A stretch of 7,206 nucleotides of DNA from an uncultured Bacteroidota bacterium (GCA_903835145.1 CAILMA010000052.1:1-7206); one strand, 5' to 3'. Shown: positions 1 through 6,745, numbered from the stretch's first letter. Translations and numbers: made by a program. Notes: generated by a model from the sequence alone, not told the origin.

Positions 1-98
1 CCTACAATCAGGATTTTGTCGATAAGATTTCACAAGGCGACAAAGATTTTGCCACAGGCAACTTTGCGGTGTTGAAGACCAAAGAGTTATGGAAGTAG
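1..98 (+). CDS. C-terminal tail of a small antitoxin-like protein (5' end outside window)
   Basis: An open frame enters from the left edge (first full codon at 3) and stops at TAG 96-98, giving 31 visible residues that begin YNQDFVDKI and end KTKELWK. The pattern is a charged amphipathic stretch with FVDKI, a GDKD-type turn, then a hydrophobic patch and a terminal ELWK. It resembles from memory the C-terminal tails of small Bacteroidota proteins annotated as DUF2683 or addiction-module antitoxins, in which the tail wraps the partner toxin. That family assignment is inference from a short fragment. No toxin gene follows: the next gene is convergent and encodes a membrane glycosyltransferase. 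If this is an antitoxin, its partner lies upstream or is absent. The reading frame and stop are certain enough, but the product is not. Confidence 0.5.
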   Translation, partial: YNQDFVDKISQGDKDFATGNFAVLKTKELWK

Positions 99-160
99 CT
101 TGTATCGAATCAACACAGACAGCTAAACAAAATGTCATTTCATATCTATCCATCATTTTT

Positions 161-2143
161 CTACTTTCCCGTACCTCCGAGCGCAGCGAGCAAGTCTCGA
201 GCGGCAGTATTGCCGGGTGATAGCTGCAACGTTTTATTTAGGGCTTGAATGGCTTCAGGGGCATGATGGGCTTCGTTGCAGGCGAGTGCAAGGTTGTACC
301 AAATATCAGGAACCGCAGGTGCTGCACTTGCTGCATTTTTAAACGAGACAATTGCTGCTTCTGCATCGTGTTGCTGCATATGTTGCATACCCTGCCCAAA
401 GAAAAATTTACCCGCAATACCGAGGTAATTATCAATATTGGGAAGGCTCGGCGCATGTACCTTTACAGTGTCCCAGTCGGGCAAAGCTTTTTCAGGCATC
501 CGCATATTGAAGTAACAAAGTCCGCGATTTTCATAGGCCAGCATATGGCCGGGGTTTATGGTTATGGCTTTCGAGAAATAGCCAATTGCTTTTGTGAACC
601 ACTCCCGGCTCGCGGTAGTATCGTCTTTATTCGTTTTGGCATAACTCATGCAGGCTGATCCGGCATTGGTATTGGCAAGTACGCTATTGGGCGATGTTTG
701 TACGTCAGTCAAAAAAAGTGTGTTGTTATTGGTCCATGCCTTGTTCCTATCGAAAGTCTTAAATCCTGATGCTGCCACAACTACCACCAGCAACCCACCC
801 AGCGCGGCTTGGGCAGTTGCAGCGGGCTTTATCCTATCAAATGCCTTGTACAGGAAGTATGCAACGACGATTGCAAAACCAATAGAGGAGTGAAAAACAA
901 GACGCTCACCCATGGGCGCACCGATATTGAAAAATATATTGCTGATAAGTGCAAGGTTAGCGAGGTAAAGTGCAAGTGCGAACGCCAACAGGTGCCTTTG
1001 CCTGAACAATACCACCATAGCTACAGCCATGCCGGCATACAGCACGACCGATAGCCACACCATCGGGTTTCCGAAATCGGTATAGGGTATCTGGTTAAAA
1101 GAATAATCGGCAGTAAGCGGATGGGGGAAGAACAATAGTTTCAGGTAGTCCAGCAAGACAAGGAATTCCGTCGCTATCTTTTGTGCACCTGTAGCATACA
1201 GGTACGGGTTGTTCATAATGTCTTTTTCTGCGCCATCAGCCATGCCATTTACTGATGAAAGGCGCAGCAGCACATAAAGCACAAACGGGATGGCATAAGG
1301 CACAAATGACTTGAAGCTCTGTGCTATTGTTTCCTTGTTAAACAGGTAGAAAGATAGCGGCAGCAGCACGACAAGGGTAGCCGCATATTCTTTGGACAGC
1401 AATGCAAGGAAGAAACACAACAGACCCAGCACCAGATCTTTTTTCCTGGCAGTTTCTTTGTACTTAAAGGCCTGTAAAAAAGTGAGTGAGATAAACAAAA
1501 CCGATAAAATCTCGTCTCGGCTTTTTACATTGGCCACCACCTCGGTATGTATAGGGTGCACGGTAAACAACAAGGCTGCAACAAAGGCTATCATCGGATT
1601 GTCTTTAAACACCACCTTTCGCAGGAAGGACAGCAAAACCACCACGGTGAGCGCATAGAGCAGTACATTAACCACATGCCTGAAGTGCATGTCGCTGATC
1701 ATTTTATCTTCTTCTTCCTTCGTTCGGTTGTGGGTTACGCCGGGGCTTTCGTCATTGGTGCTTACGCCCAGTAGCTGCTGCTCTATAGCAAAGGTGACGA
1801 GCGAAAGCGGGCGGTAACGGCCACCGGCCAGCTGGTTGCCACCGTTTTTGTGTTCCAGGTAGCTTTGGTAGGCGTCCTTGGTCATGATGTCGCCAATACC
1901 GGCTACGCCGCGCTGCACATAGTCATTGCTTACTATGGCCATCATATCATCAAATGCGTATTCGTTTTTAAACGTATTGCCATAAAAAAGCAGTGCCAGA
2001 AAGGCCAGTATTATCGCCTGGGTGCGAAAGGCGGTAAGCGGGAAATTATTGGGTTGTGATGATGTGGTTGTATGCCCCTGACTGCCTGCTTCGGTTGCTT
2101 TTGCAGGTTCTCGGGGTGTTTGTTGTTTACTTTGCTTTGCCAT
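161..2143 (-). CDS. TMTC-like membrane glycosyltransferase with C-terminal TPR repeats
   Basis: This 660-residue polytopic protein has the layout of the TMTC family (transmembrane and TPR-containing proteins; eukaryotic members are ER O-mannosyltransferases). A polar N-terminus (1-40) precedes the first membrane segment (about 43-58). The first extracytoplasmic loop has FDD at 64-66, as expected for the acidic catalytic motif of GT-C enzymes, and GRYRPLS at 108-114. HPIHTE at 196-201 followed by NVKSRDE is a strong TMTC signature. SKEY at 250-253 and HPLTADYSF at 341-349 (DUF1736-like) also fit, as does GERL at 412-415. Hydrophobic segments continue to about 458. The tail (about 483-655) reads as TPR repeats, for example AIGYFSKAITINPG and AIQALNKTLQLSPG, and should be periplasmic by analogy with the luminal TPRs of TMTCs. 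Acceptor and sugar are unknown. The frame stays open 33 codons upstream to a GTG at 2242, but ATG at 2143 starts a typical basic, polar N-terminus and leaves room for a promoter. The gene is divergent from the GT22 gene. Confidence 0.85.
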   Translation of the reverse strand: MAKQSKQQTPREPAKATEAGSQGHTTTSSQPNNFPLTAFRTQAIILAFLALLFYGNTFKNEYAFDDMMAIVSNDYVQRGVAGIGDIMTKDAYQSYLEHKNGGNQLAGGRYRPLSLVTFAIEQQLLGVSTNDESPGVTHNRTKEEEDKMISDMHFRHVVNVLLYALTVVVLLSFLRKVVFKDNPMIAFVAALLFTVHPIHTEVVANVKSRDEILSVLFISLTFLQAFKYKETARKKDLVLGLLCFFLALLSKEYAATLVVLLPLSFYLFNKETIAQSFKSFVPYAIPFVLYVLLRLSSVNGMADGAEKDIMNNPYLYATGAQKIATEFLVLLDYLKLLFFPHPLTADYSFNQIPYTDFGNPMVWLSVVLYAGMAVAMVVLFRQRHLLAFALALYLANLALISNIFFNIGAPMGERLVFHSSIGFAIVVAYFLYKAFDRIKPAATAQAALGGLLVVVVAASGFKTFDRNKAWTNNNTLFLTDVQTSPNSVLANTNAGSACMSYAKTNKDDTTASREWFTKAIGYFSKAITINPGHMLAYENRGLCYFNMRMPEKALPDWDTVKVHAPSLPNIDNYLGIAGKFFFGQGMQHMQQHDAEAAIVSFKNAASAAPAVPDIWYNLALACNEAHHAPEAIQALNKTLQLSPGNTAARDLLAALGGTGK

Positions 2144-2255
2144 TATGCTGCGTGATGAATTCCTAAAAATAGCAATAAAATCTGCAGATTTTACACAGCC
2201 AATAAAATTAGCAGCCAACCTTTTATCTTTTACTAATTTCACACCACCTTAAAGC
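2144..2255. promoter_or_regulatory. Divergent promoter region of the two GT-C genes
   Basis: This 112-bp AT-rich spacer separates the two divergent starts, so it should hold both promoters. On the + strand, TATCTTTT at 2224-2231 is close to the Bacteroidota -7 element TAnnTTTG and lies 24 nt before the ATG at 2256, but no good TTTG -33 box is seen at the right distance. On the - strand, a TATTTTTA-like stretch lies just upstream of the ATG at 2143, again without a clear -33 box. AAAG sits a few bases before the + strand ATG and is at best a weak ribosome contact. The assignment rests on gene geometry more than on motif quality. Confidence 0.3.
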
Positions 2256-3719
2256 ATGAACGAAGCAACCGCACCATACCGAAAATGGATTTATATAGGC
2301 CTGCTGGTGCAGCTTATCGCCGCGTGGTTCAGTGTTGGGTATTACCACCCCGATGAGCATTACCAGGTGCTTGAGTTCTGTAATTACAGGCTGGGCCTTT
2401 CGCCCCTGGCCGACCTGCCGTGGGAGTATGCAGCCCATTGCCGGGGGGCATTGCAGCCCTGCATTGTACTTTTTATTGCAAAAGTGCTGCAATGGATGGG
2501 GGCTTACAACCCTTTTACCGTTGCCTTGCTGCTCCGGCTGCTCATGGCGGTGCTCACCTGGTACACCATAAGCCGGCTTATAAAAGTATTGCTGCCTGAG
2601 TTTACTACCGAAAAGGGCCGTAAGCTGTTTGTTTACGCCAGTTTCCTGCTGTGGTTTGTACCCTACATTGGCGTGCGCTTTTCTGCCGAAACCATAGCTG
2701 CCGATTTGTTCTTCATTGCCATTACCATCTTGCTTCAGGTTAAAAATGAAAGCGGCAAAACGCTGCAGTTGCTGCTGGCTGGCTTGCTCCTCGGGTTCGC
2801 ACTTTTTTTCCGGCTACAGATAGGCTTCGCCTTCATTGGGCTTGCTATATGGCTGCTGGGTGTGCAACGCACCCGTTTTAGTCACCTGCTCTTGCTGGTG
2901 GTGGGTGGTACGGCCGCAATAGCAGTTTCGGTACTGGTTGATCGCTGGTTTTATGGCCTTTGGGTATTTACACCTTATAACTATTTCAATGTCAATATCA
3001 TTCAGCACGTGGCGGCTAAGTTCGGGGTAGACCCTTGGTGGTATTATTTCGTGCTGTTTTTCAATATGGGCATACCGCCGCTCAGTCTTGTACTGCTGGC
3101 TTTGTTTATCTGGGGCATTATTAAGCGGCCCGGGCACGTGCTGAGCCTCGTCTGTATCACGTTTATTGTCGGGCACTTCCTCATAGGGCACAAAGAAATG
3201 AGGTTTCTATTTCCTGCTATGAGTGCTTTTATCTTTGTTGCGTCGTTGGGGCTCGACCGCTTTTTTCAGCATGTATCTCAGGGTGGTATTTATAAATGGA
3301 CGCTGCGGGTGCTTATAGTGATGAATATAGTATTGCTGGTATTTAAGATTTTCACTCCGGCCGAAGAACTGATGAAGTACTATGGGTTCATTTACAACTA
3401 CGCACAGAGGCAACCAACAACCATAGTCGCCTTCAACCAATCTCCTTATAAACTCGATGTGATTGAGTGCAATTTCTACAAGCCTTCGAATCTGGAAATA
3501 AAAACCCTGCAAACGCCACAACAGCTGCAAACCCTCCTTGCCGCAAACACGGGCAGAACCATCATCTACCTCAGTCGCACCCTGAAGCCGGGGGCCGAAC
3601 TTGCCGGCTTCAAAACAGAGCAGCTTTATTGTGAATACCCGGGCTGGTTGCTACAATTTAATGTCAACAACTGGGAAGACCGCTCCTACATCTGGGCGGT
3701 GTACAAGCTAAGTCTCTAA
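2256..3719 (+). CDS. GT22-family (Alg9/PIG-B-like) membrane glycosyltransferase
   Basis: This 487-residue polytopic protein carries the hallmarks of GT22, the family of Alg9, Alg12 and the GPI mannosyltransferases PIG-B/PIG-Z. HPDEHYQ at 31-37, just after the first membrane segment, is the GT22 catalytic-loop motif. RFSAETIAADLF from 141, FFRLQIGF at 184-191, FNVNIIQH followed by DPWWYYF at 259-265, and GHKEMRFLFP at 311-320 all match conserved blocks of the family (HKE-RF-P is the most diagnostic). Family members transfer a sugar, classically mannose from a polyprenyl-phosphate donor, on the extracytoplasmic side of the membrane. Donor and acceptor here are unknown. The last hydrophobic segment ends near 363. 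The remaining roughly 120 residues look soluble and mixed alpha/beta, probably periplasmic. The start at 2256 is favoured because the first membrane helix follows directly. The gene is divergent from the TMTC-like gene and converges on hisS across 18 bp, with no obvious terminator hairpin between them. Confidence 0.88.
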   Translation: MNEATAPYRKWIYIGLLVQLIAAWFSVGYYHPDEHYQVLEFCNYRLGLSPLADLPWEYAAHCRGALQPCIVLFIAKVLQWMGAYNPFTVALLLRLLMAVLTWYTISRLIKVLLPEFTTEKGRKLFVYASFLLWFVPYIGVRFSAETIAADLFFIAITILLQVKNESGKTLQLLLAGLLLGFALFFRLQIGFAFIGLAIWLLGVQRTRFSHLLLLVVGGTAAIAVSVLVDRWFYGLWVFTPYNYFNVNIIQHVAAKFGVDPWWYYFVLFFNMGIPPLSLVLLALFIWGIIKRPGHVLSLVCITFIVGHFLIGHKEMRFLFPAMSAFIFVASLGLDRFFQHVSQGGIYKWTLRVLIVMNIVLLVFKIFTPAEELMKYYGFIYNYAQRQPTTIVAFNQSPYKLDVIECNFYKPSNLEIKTLQTPQQLQTLLAANTGRTIIYLSRTLKPGAELAGFKTEQLYCEYPGWLLQFNVNNWEDRSYIWAVYKLSL

Positions 3720-3737
3720 GTCAAAATAACATCACTA

Positions 3738-5135
3738 TTACCCTCGTATCAATGTCATGGCTTCAGCCATACTCACCATCTGCTGAACTCCGGTAACAAA
3801 GTTTTTAACGCTTATCAGGCCCTTTTCCCGCTCTTCATCGCCGGGCAGCAGTACATAAGTGAATTTCCTTTTGTTGGCGTACTTCATTTGTTTATCAAAT
3901 TTTGCAGCATCAGGATACACCTCGGCAGCTATACCAGCATCCCTGAGCTGACGCAATACCGACAGCGCATAATTTTCATTCTCGCCACCAAAGTTCAATA
4001 CAAGCACATCTGCCCCCGAAGCCAATTGTTGCGGGAACGCTTCAAGTTGCTCCAGCACATCATATATGCGGTCTATACCAAAGGAAACGCCCACGCCTGA
4101 AAGGCCCTTCAGGCCAAATAGGCCTGTAAGGTCATCATACCGGCCACCGCCGCCTATACTGCCCATTTCCACTTTTTCGCTGTTGCATACTACCTCCACT
4201 ATCACACCAGTGTAGTAGTTAAGGCCACGGGCAAGGCTTATATCTACCTCTATTACTCCAGTCCATTGAGCATCGGCCAGTGTGCGGTAGTAGGCGAGGG
4301 TCTTGCTTATTTCGTTAATGCCTCCTATGCCTGTTGCGCTGTGCTGCATCATATCGGCAAAGGCGGCAAGCTTGGTATTGTTGTCGCCGGTAACTTTTAT
4401 TACTTGTTCTATCTTAAAGATTCCATCTTCGCTTATTCCACGCTCCTGAAGTTCTTTTACCACGCCCGTCCAGCCCACTTTGTCCAGTTTGTCCAGTGCT
4501 ATGGTTATGTTCATCATTTGCTCCGGGGCACCGCAAAGCTCTGCTATGGCAGCAAGCAGCTTCCTGCTGTTCAGTTTTATCTTTACAGGTATCGTCAACT
4601 CGTTAAAAGCCTTCTGGTAAATACACAAGAGCTCCGCCTCATTAATAAGCGAAGTGCTGCCCACCACATCGGCATCGCACTGCCAAAACTCGCGGTAGCG
4701 GCCTTTCTGCGGCCGGTCAGCCCGCCACACGGGCTGCATCTGGTAGCGCCGGAAGGGGAAAGCAAGTTCGTTCTGGTTCATCACCACGTAGCGGGCGAAG
4801 GGTATGGTAAGGTCATAACGCAAGGCACGCTCAGTAACCACCGGCGATGAATAGGCCTTGCTGGTTACTTTTGTCCATTCGTCCTGCAGTTTTTGTTTTT
4901 TGTCTTCCGCTGTTATATCGTGCAGGCCGTTATTCAGTATTTTGAAGATCAGTCTGTCCCCCTCTTCTCCGTATTTTCCGGTGAGGGTGGTCAGGTTTTC
5001 CATAGCAGGTGTTTCGAGCGGCTGAAAACCATAACACTCAAAAATATTGCGTAGGGTATTCAGTATATATTGGCGTTTGCGCACCACTTCTGGTGAAAAG
5101 TCGCGTGTGCCCTGGGGTATCGATGGCTTAGACAT
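3738..5135 (-). CDS. hisS: Histidyl-tRNA synthetase
   Basis: This is a class II aminoacyl-tRNA synthetase charging tRNA-His in the cytoplasm. The 465 residues are close to the usual bacterial length of about 420-460. PQGTRDF at 7-13 is the typical HisRS N-terminus. Motif 2 lies around 128-154 with FRRYQMQPVWRADRPQ then GRYREFWQCDAD, the loop that contacts ATP and the acceptor stem. The histidine-binding block LARGLNYY is at 301-308 and includes the catalytic arginine R303. GGRYDDL is at 330-336, and motif 3 is seen as GVSFGIDRI ending at about 357. The C-terminal anticodon-binding domain covers about 372-465 (VLVLNFG, then LLPGDEE and ISVKNF). All expected motifs are present, with no frameshift or missing catalytic residue. 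The start at 5135 places PQGTRDF normally. The gene lies 6 bp downstream of the phosphatase gene and is probably co-transcribed with it. Confidence 0.97.
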   Translation of the reverse strand: MSKPSIPQGTRDFSPEVVRKRQYILNTLRNIFECYGFQPLETPAMENLTTLTGKYGEEGDRLIFKILNNGLHDITAEDKKQKLQDEWTKVTSKAYSSPVVTERALRYDLTIPFARYVVMNQNELAFPFRRYQMQPVWRADRPQKGRYREFWQCDADVVGSTSLINEAELLCIYQKAFNELTIPVKIKLNSRKLLAAIAELCGAPEQMMNITIALDKLDKVGWTGVVKELQERGISEDGIFKIEQVIKVTGDNNTKLAAFADMMQHSATGIGGINEISKTLAYYRTLADAQWTGVIEVDISLARGLNYYTGVIVEVVCNSEKVEMGSIGGGGRYDDLTGLFGLKGLSGVGVSFGIDRIYDVLEQLEAFPQQLASGADVLVLNFGGENENYALSVLRQLRDAGIAAEVYPDAAKFDKQMKYANKRKFTYVLLPGDEEREKGLISVKNFVTGVQQMVSMAEAMTLIRG

Positions 5136-5141
5136 GTTGTA

Positions 5142-5597
5142 TTATTTGTATTTTTTTATTATTGCATCACAGGTTTCATCAACCATTTTATAAACTTCGT
5201 GGTAGCCCGGCTCAGCGCCATAATAAGGGTCGGGTACCGATTTGTTACTGCCCGGTTCCAGTTCGTTCAGAAAGAGGCTCACGGCAGCCATATTGCCACC
5301 ATGGCCGGATATCTGCTTTATTTCCCGGAGCACATCGGTAGCCATTGCGTATATTTTGTCGTAGTTGGCAAAGTCTTTCTTTGTAAATTGTATGGCCCTC
5401 AGTTGGCTTATATCAATGCCGTGCTCCCGGCATACTTTCTGCGACAGGGCATGGGGATGTTCGCCTACATGGTAAGATTCTGTTCCTGCCGATTCTACCG
5501 TCCATTGCAGCCCGTGCTCCATAATTTTATGTCGCATTACGCCCTCCGCTATCGGAGAGCGGCATATATTGCCCAGACATACCATTAATATACGCAT
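5142..5597 (-). CDS. Low-molecular-weight protein tyrosine phosphatase
   Basis: This 151-residue protein has the family's normal length and motifs. The P-loop is C-L-G-N-I-C-R-S at residues 7-14, giving nucleophile C7 and phosphate-binding R13. VPDPYYG at 121-127 supplies the general acid D123 and the tyrosine pair lining the active site. The reaction is dephosphorylation of phosphoprotein through a cysteinyl-phosphate intermediate. Residue 11 in the P-loop is Ile. In the arginine phosphatase YwlE this position is Thr, and the change is known to separate the two specificities, so tyrosine is favoured. Relatives often sit beside BY-kinases in capsule operons (Wzb/Etp type), but no kinase is visible here. 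The ATG at 5597 opens directly on the first beta-strand MRILMVC, the normal start. hisS follows after 6 bp, so this gene is likely first in a two-gene transcript. Confidence 0.93.
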   Translation of the reverse strand: MRILMVCLGNICRSPIAEGVMRHKIMEHGLQWTVESAGTESYHVGEHPHALSQKVCREHGIDISQLRAIQFTKKDFANYDKIYAMATDVLREIKQISGHGGNMAAVSLFLNELEPGSNKSVPDPYYGAEPGYHEVYKMVDETCDAIIKKYK

Positions 5598-5724
5598 AAG
5601 GCGGCGAAATTACGCAAAAAACGCACCAATACGGGGGTGTTGTGTCTTTTCTGCATCTTCACTTAACACTAAAATAATTTCTGTTGCAGTTTTCGCAGTA
5701 CATGTTTCCGTACTTTTACCAGCT
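5598..5724. promoter_or_regulatory. Divergent promoter region, phosphatase-hisS versus nuclease
   Basis: This 127-bp spacer lies between divergent starts at 5597 (-) and 5725 (+). On the - strand, TAATTTCG (complement of 5605-5612) matches the Bacteroidota -7 consensus TAnnTTTG at all but one fixed position and lies only 7 nt before the ATG. On the + strand, TACTTTTA at 5711-5718 also differs at one fixed position and lies 6 nt before the ATG. If used, both would give very short or leaderless transcripts. A convincing TTTG -33 box at 19-21 nt spacing is not seen for either, so these are candidates only. Confidence 0.3.
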
Positions 5725-6489
5725 ATGAAAAAAACGGTATTTATTGTTTCGTGCTTAGTATTGTTCGCATCCACCCGTTCATTCGGCTGGGGCAAAAGAG
5801 GCCATAATATGGTGGCTGAGGTTGCCTACAGTATGCTCAGCGACGCCGAAAAGCAAAACCTGCATAAATACCTTGGCGCTACTACCATAGAGCAGGCAAG
5901 TACCTGGATGGACGAGGTGAGAAGTGACCATAAGTATGACTACATGAAAAAATGGCACTACGTGAATGTGGAAAAAGGTGCTACCTACGAGGATAACAAG
6001 GACGAAAATGTGGTGAACGAACTCGTGAGGTTGATAAAGGAACTGGAACACAAGGAAGGAATGAGCGAAGACGATGTAAAAAGAGACTTCCTCGTATTAT
6101 TTCACCTTGTCGGCGACTTGCACCAGCCCCTGCATTGCGGCTATGAGGGCGATAAAGGCGGTAACGACATACAGGTAAAGTATATGGGCCACCCATCGAA
6201 CCTACACCGGGTTTGGGATTCTGAAATGATAGAAGGCGAAAACATTACGGTCAATGACTGCCTGCTGCAACTCAAAAATTTTGATGCCGCGGAGCGCAAA
6301 AGCCTCACCGTTATTAACGTAAAAAACTGGATGCTGCAACCCCGCTCACAACTGCACCAGGTCTACAACTTCAAAGACGAAACCATAGATGAAGCCTACG
6401 TGCAGCGCAATAAAAAACTTGTGGAAGAAGACATTCTGCTCGGTGGTATGAGGCTCGCCGCGGTGCTCAAAGAAGTGTGCAAATCATAG
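5725..6489 (+). CDS. Secreted S1/P1-type zinc nuclease
   Basis: This 254-residue protein belongs to the S1/P1 nuclease (zinc phospholipase C-like) family, whose members degrade single-stranded nucleic acids and 3'-nucleotides using three zinc ions. Residues 1-21 form a signal peptide (MKKTVF, a hydrophobic core, then SFG). Cleavage before W22 would expose the N-terminal tryptophan that binds zinc in this family. All nine expected ligands can be placed by spacing: W22, H27, D63, H78, H127, D131, H137, H161 and D165. They sit in the blocks WGKRGHN, WMDEV, WHYVNV, FHLVGDLHQPLH, GGNDI and NLHRVWD. The size fits a single-domain secreted enzyme, with the product in the periplasm or outside the cell. 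A longer in-frame start at 5569 would overlap the phosphatase gene and bury the signal peptide, so ATG 5725 is chosen. A role in phosphate or nucleotide scavenging is inference from the family. Confidence 0.93.
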   Translation: MKKTVFIVSCLVLFASTRSFGWGKRGHNMVAEVAYSMLSDAEKQNLHKYLGATTIEQASTWMDEVRSDHKYDYMKKWHYVNVEKGATYEDNKDENVVNELVRLIKELEHKEGMSEDDVKRDFLVLFHLVGDLHQPLHCGYEGDKGGNDIQVKYMGHPSNLHRVWDSEMIEGENITVNDCLLQLKNFDAAERKSLTVINVKNWMLQPRSQLHQVYNFKDETIDEAYVQRNKKLVEEDILLGGMRLAAVLKEVCKS

Positions 6490-6546
6490 ACCCACAACGA
6501 CTGCGAACTAATTTTAGTGCCTTCCCAATAACAATAGCCCACATTC

Positions 6547-6602
6547 TGGCAAAATATTTAAACGCAAAGTGCGCAAAGCAAGGGGCAAAGAAGGCGCAAA
6601 GA
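6547..6602 (+). repeat. Diverged forward copy of the GCAAAG-box repeat
   Basis: Starting at TGGCAAAA (6547-6554) and TTTAAACGCAAAG, this stretch has four GCAAAG boxes at start-to-start spacings of 9, 12 and 11 nt. The reverse complement of the tandem copies to the right shows the same order: TGGCAAAA, TTAA, then four boxes (the first as GCGAAG) spaced 9, 11 and 10 nt. It is therefore a diverged copy of the same element in the opposite orientation, shortened between TGGCAAAA and TTAA. With the tandem copies it forms a large imperfect inverted repeat. Confidence 0.7.
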
Positions 6603-6628
6603 ATAGGATTTGTCTTTGCGTACTTTTT
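6595..6628 (+). terminator. Candidate hairpin terminator for the nuclease gene
   Basis: CGCAAAGA (6595-6602) pairs perfectly over 8 bp with TCTTTGCG (6613-6620) around a 10-nt loop. TAC and then five T residues (6624-6628) follow on the + strand. It lies about 105 nt after the nuclease stop codon. The stem is only half GC and the T-run is short and offset by 3 nt, so this is a modest candidate. It may instead be simply the palindromic core of the repeat element. Confidence 0.35.
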
Positions 6629-6646
6629 AGAGACCGCAGTGAAACA

Positions 6647-6742
6647 AAAAAATAAATGAAGCTTTGCGTTCCTTTGCGTACACTTTGCGCTCTTCGCGGT
6701 TAACCTTCTTGGTTTTGCCAACTAATCAGGCGGTTAATTGGC
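6647..6742 (-). repeat. Tandem repeat copy A (99-bp period)
   Basis: This copy matches copy B at a constant offset of 99 bp with four substitutions in 96 aligned bases (6658, 6659, 6666 and 6726 against the bases 99 further right) and no indel. Read on the - strand it consists of the hairpin sequence, TTGGCAAAACC, AAGAAGGTTAACC, then four boxes of the GCAAAG type, and an AT-rich end. The near identity implies recent duplication or homogenisation of the unit. Confidence 0.92.
6717..6742. repeat. Hairpin in repeat copy A
   Basis: GCCAACTAA and TTAATTGGC form an imperfect inverted repeat around an 8-nt loop. On the - strand transcript the one imperfect position is a U-G wobble rather than a mismatch. 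The next pair inward is broken by the substitution at 6726, giving a wider loop than in copy B. No T-run follows on either strand, so it is not called a terminator. Confidence 0.6.
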
Positions 6743-6745
6743 AGC

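Noticed and set aside
202..215. Short inverted repeat CGGCA/TGCCG near the end of the TMTC-like gene, considered as a terminator
   Set aside because: It is a 5-bp stem inside the coding sequence with no T-run on the relevant strand.
2144..2242. 33-codon upstream extension of the TMTC-like gene to a GTG
   Set aside because: It would consume nearly the whole divergent spacer, starts on GTG, and adds residues with no family counterpart. ATG 2143 begins a plausible basic, polar N-terminus before the first membrane helix.
2814..3530. Antisense open frames inside the GT22 gene (2814-3191 and 3207-3530)
   Set aside because: They are wholly contained in a gene with diagnostic GT22 motifs, and their translations are compositionally odd (Gln/Tyr/His-rich) with no recognisable domain.
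4266..4850. 194-codon open frame antisense to hisS
   Set aside because: It lies wholly inside a well-supported hisS gene, and its Tyr/His/Leu-rich translation matches no family I recognise. It is a shadow of hisS codon usage.
5569..5724. 52-codon upstream extension of the nuclease gene
   Set aside because: It overlaps the start of the phosphatase gene on the other strand and would put an arginine-rich stretch before a good signal peptide that begins at 5725.
6467..6721. Small open frames on both strands (also 6477-6659 on +) across the repeat block
   Set aside because: They translate the GCAAAG repeats into AK/FA-rich low-complexity strings and overlap each other. One also runs into the nuclease gene. 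They look like repeat artefacts, not genes.
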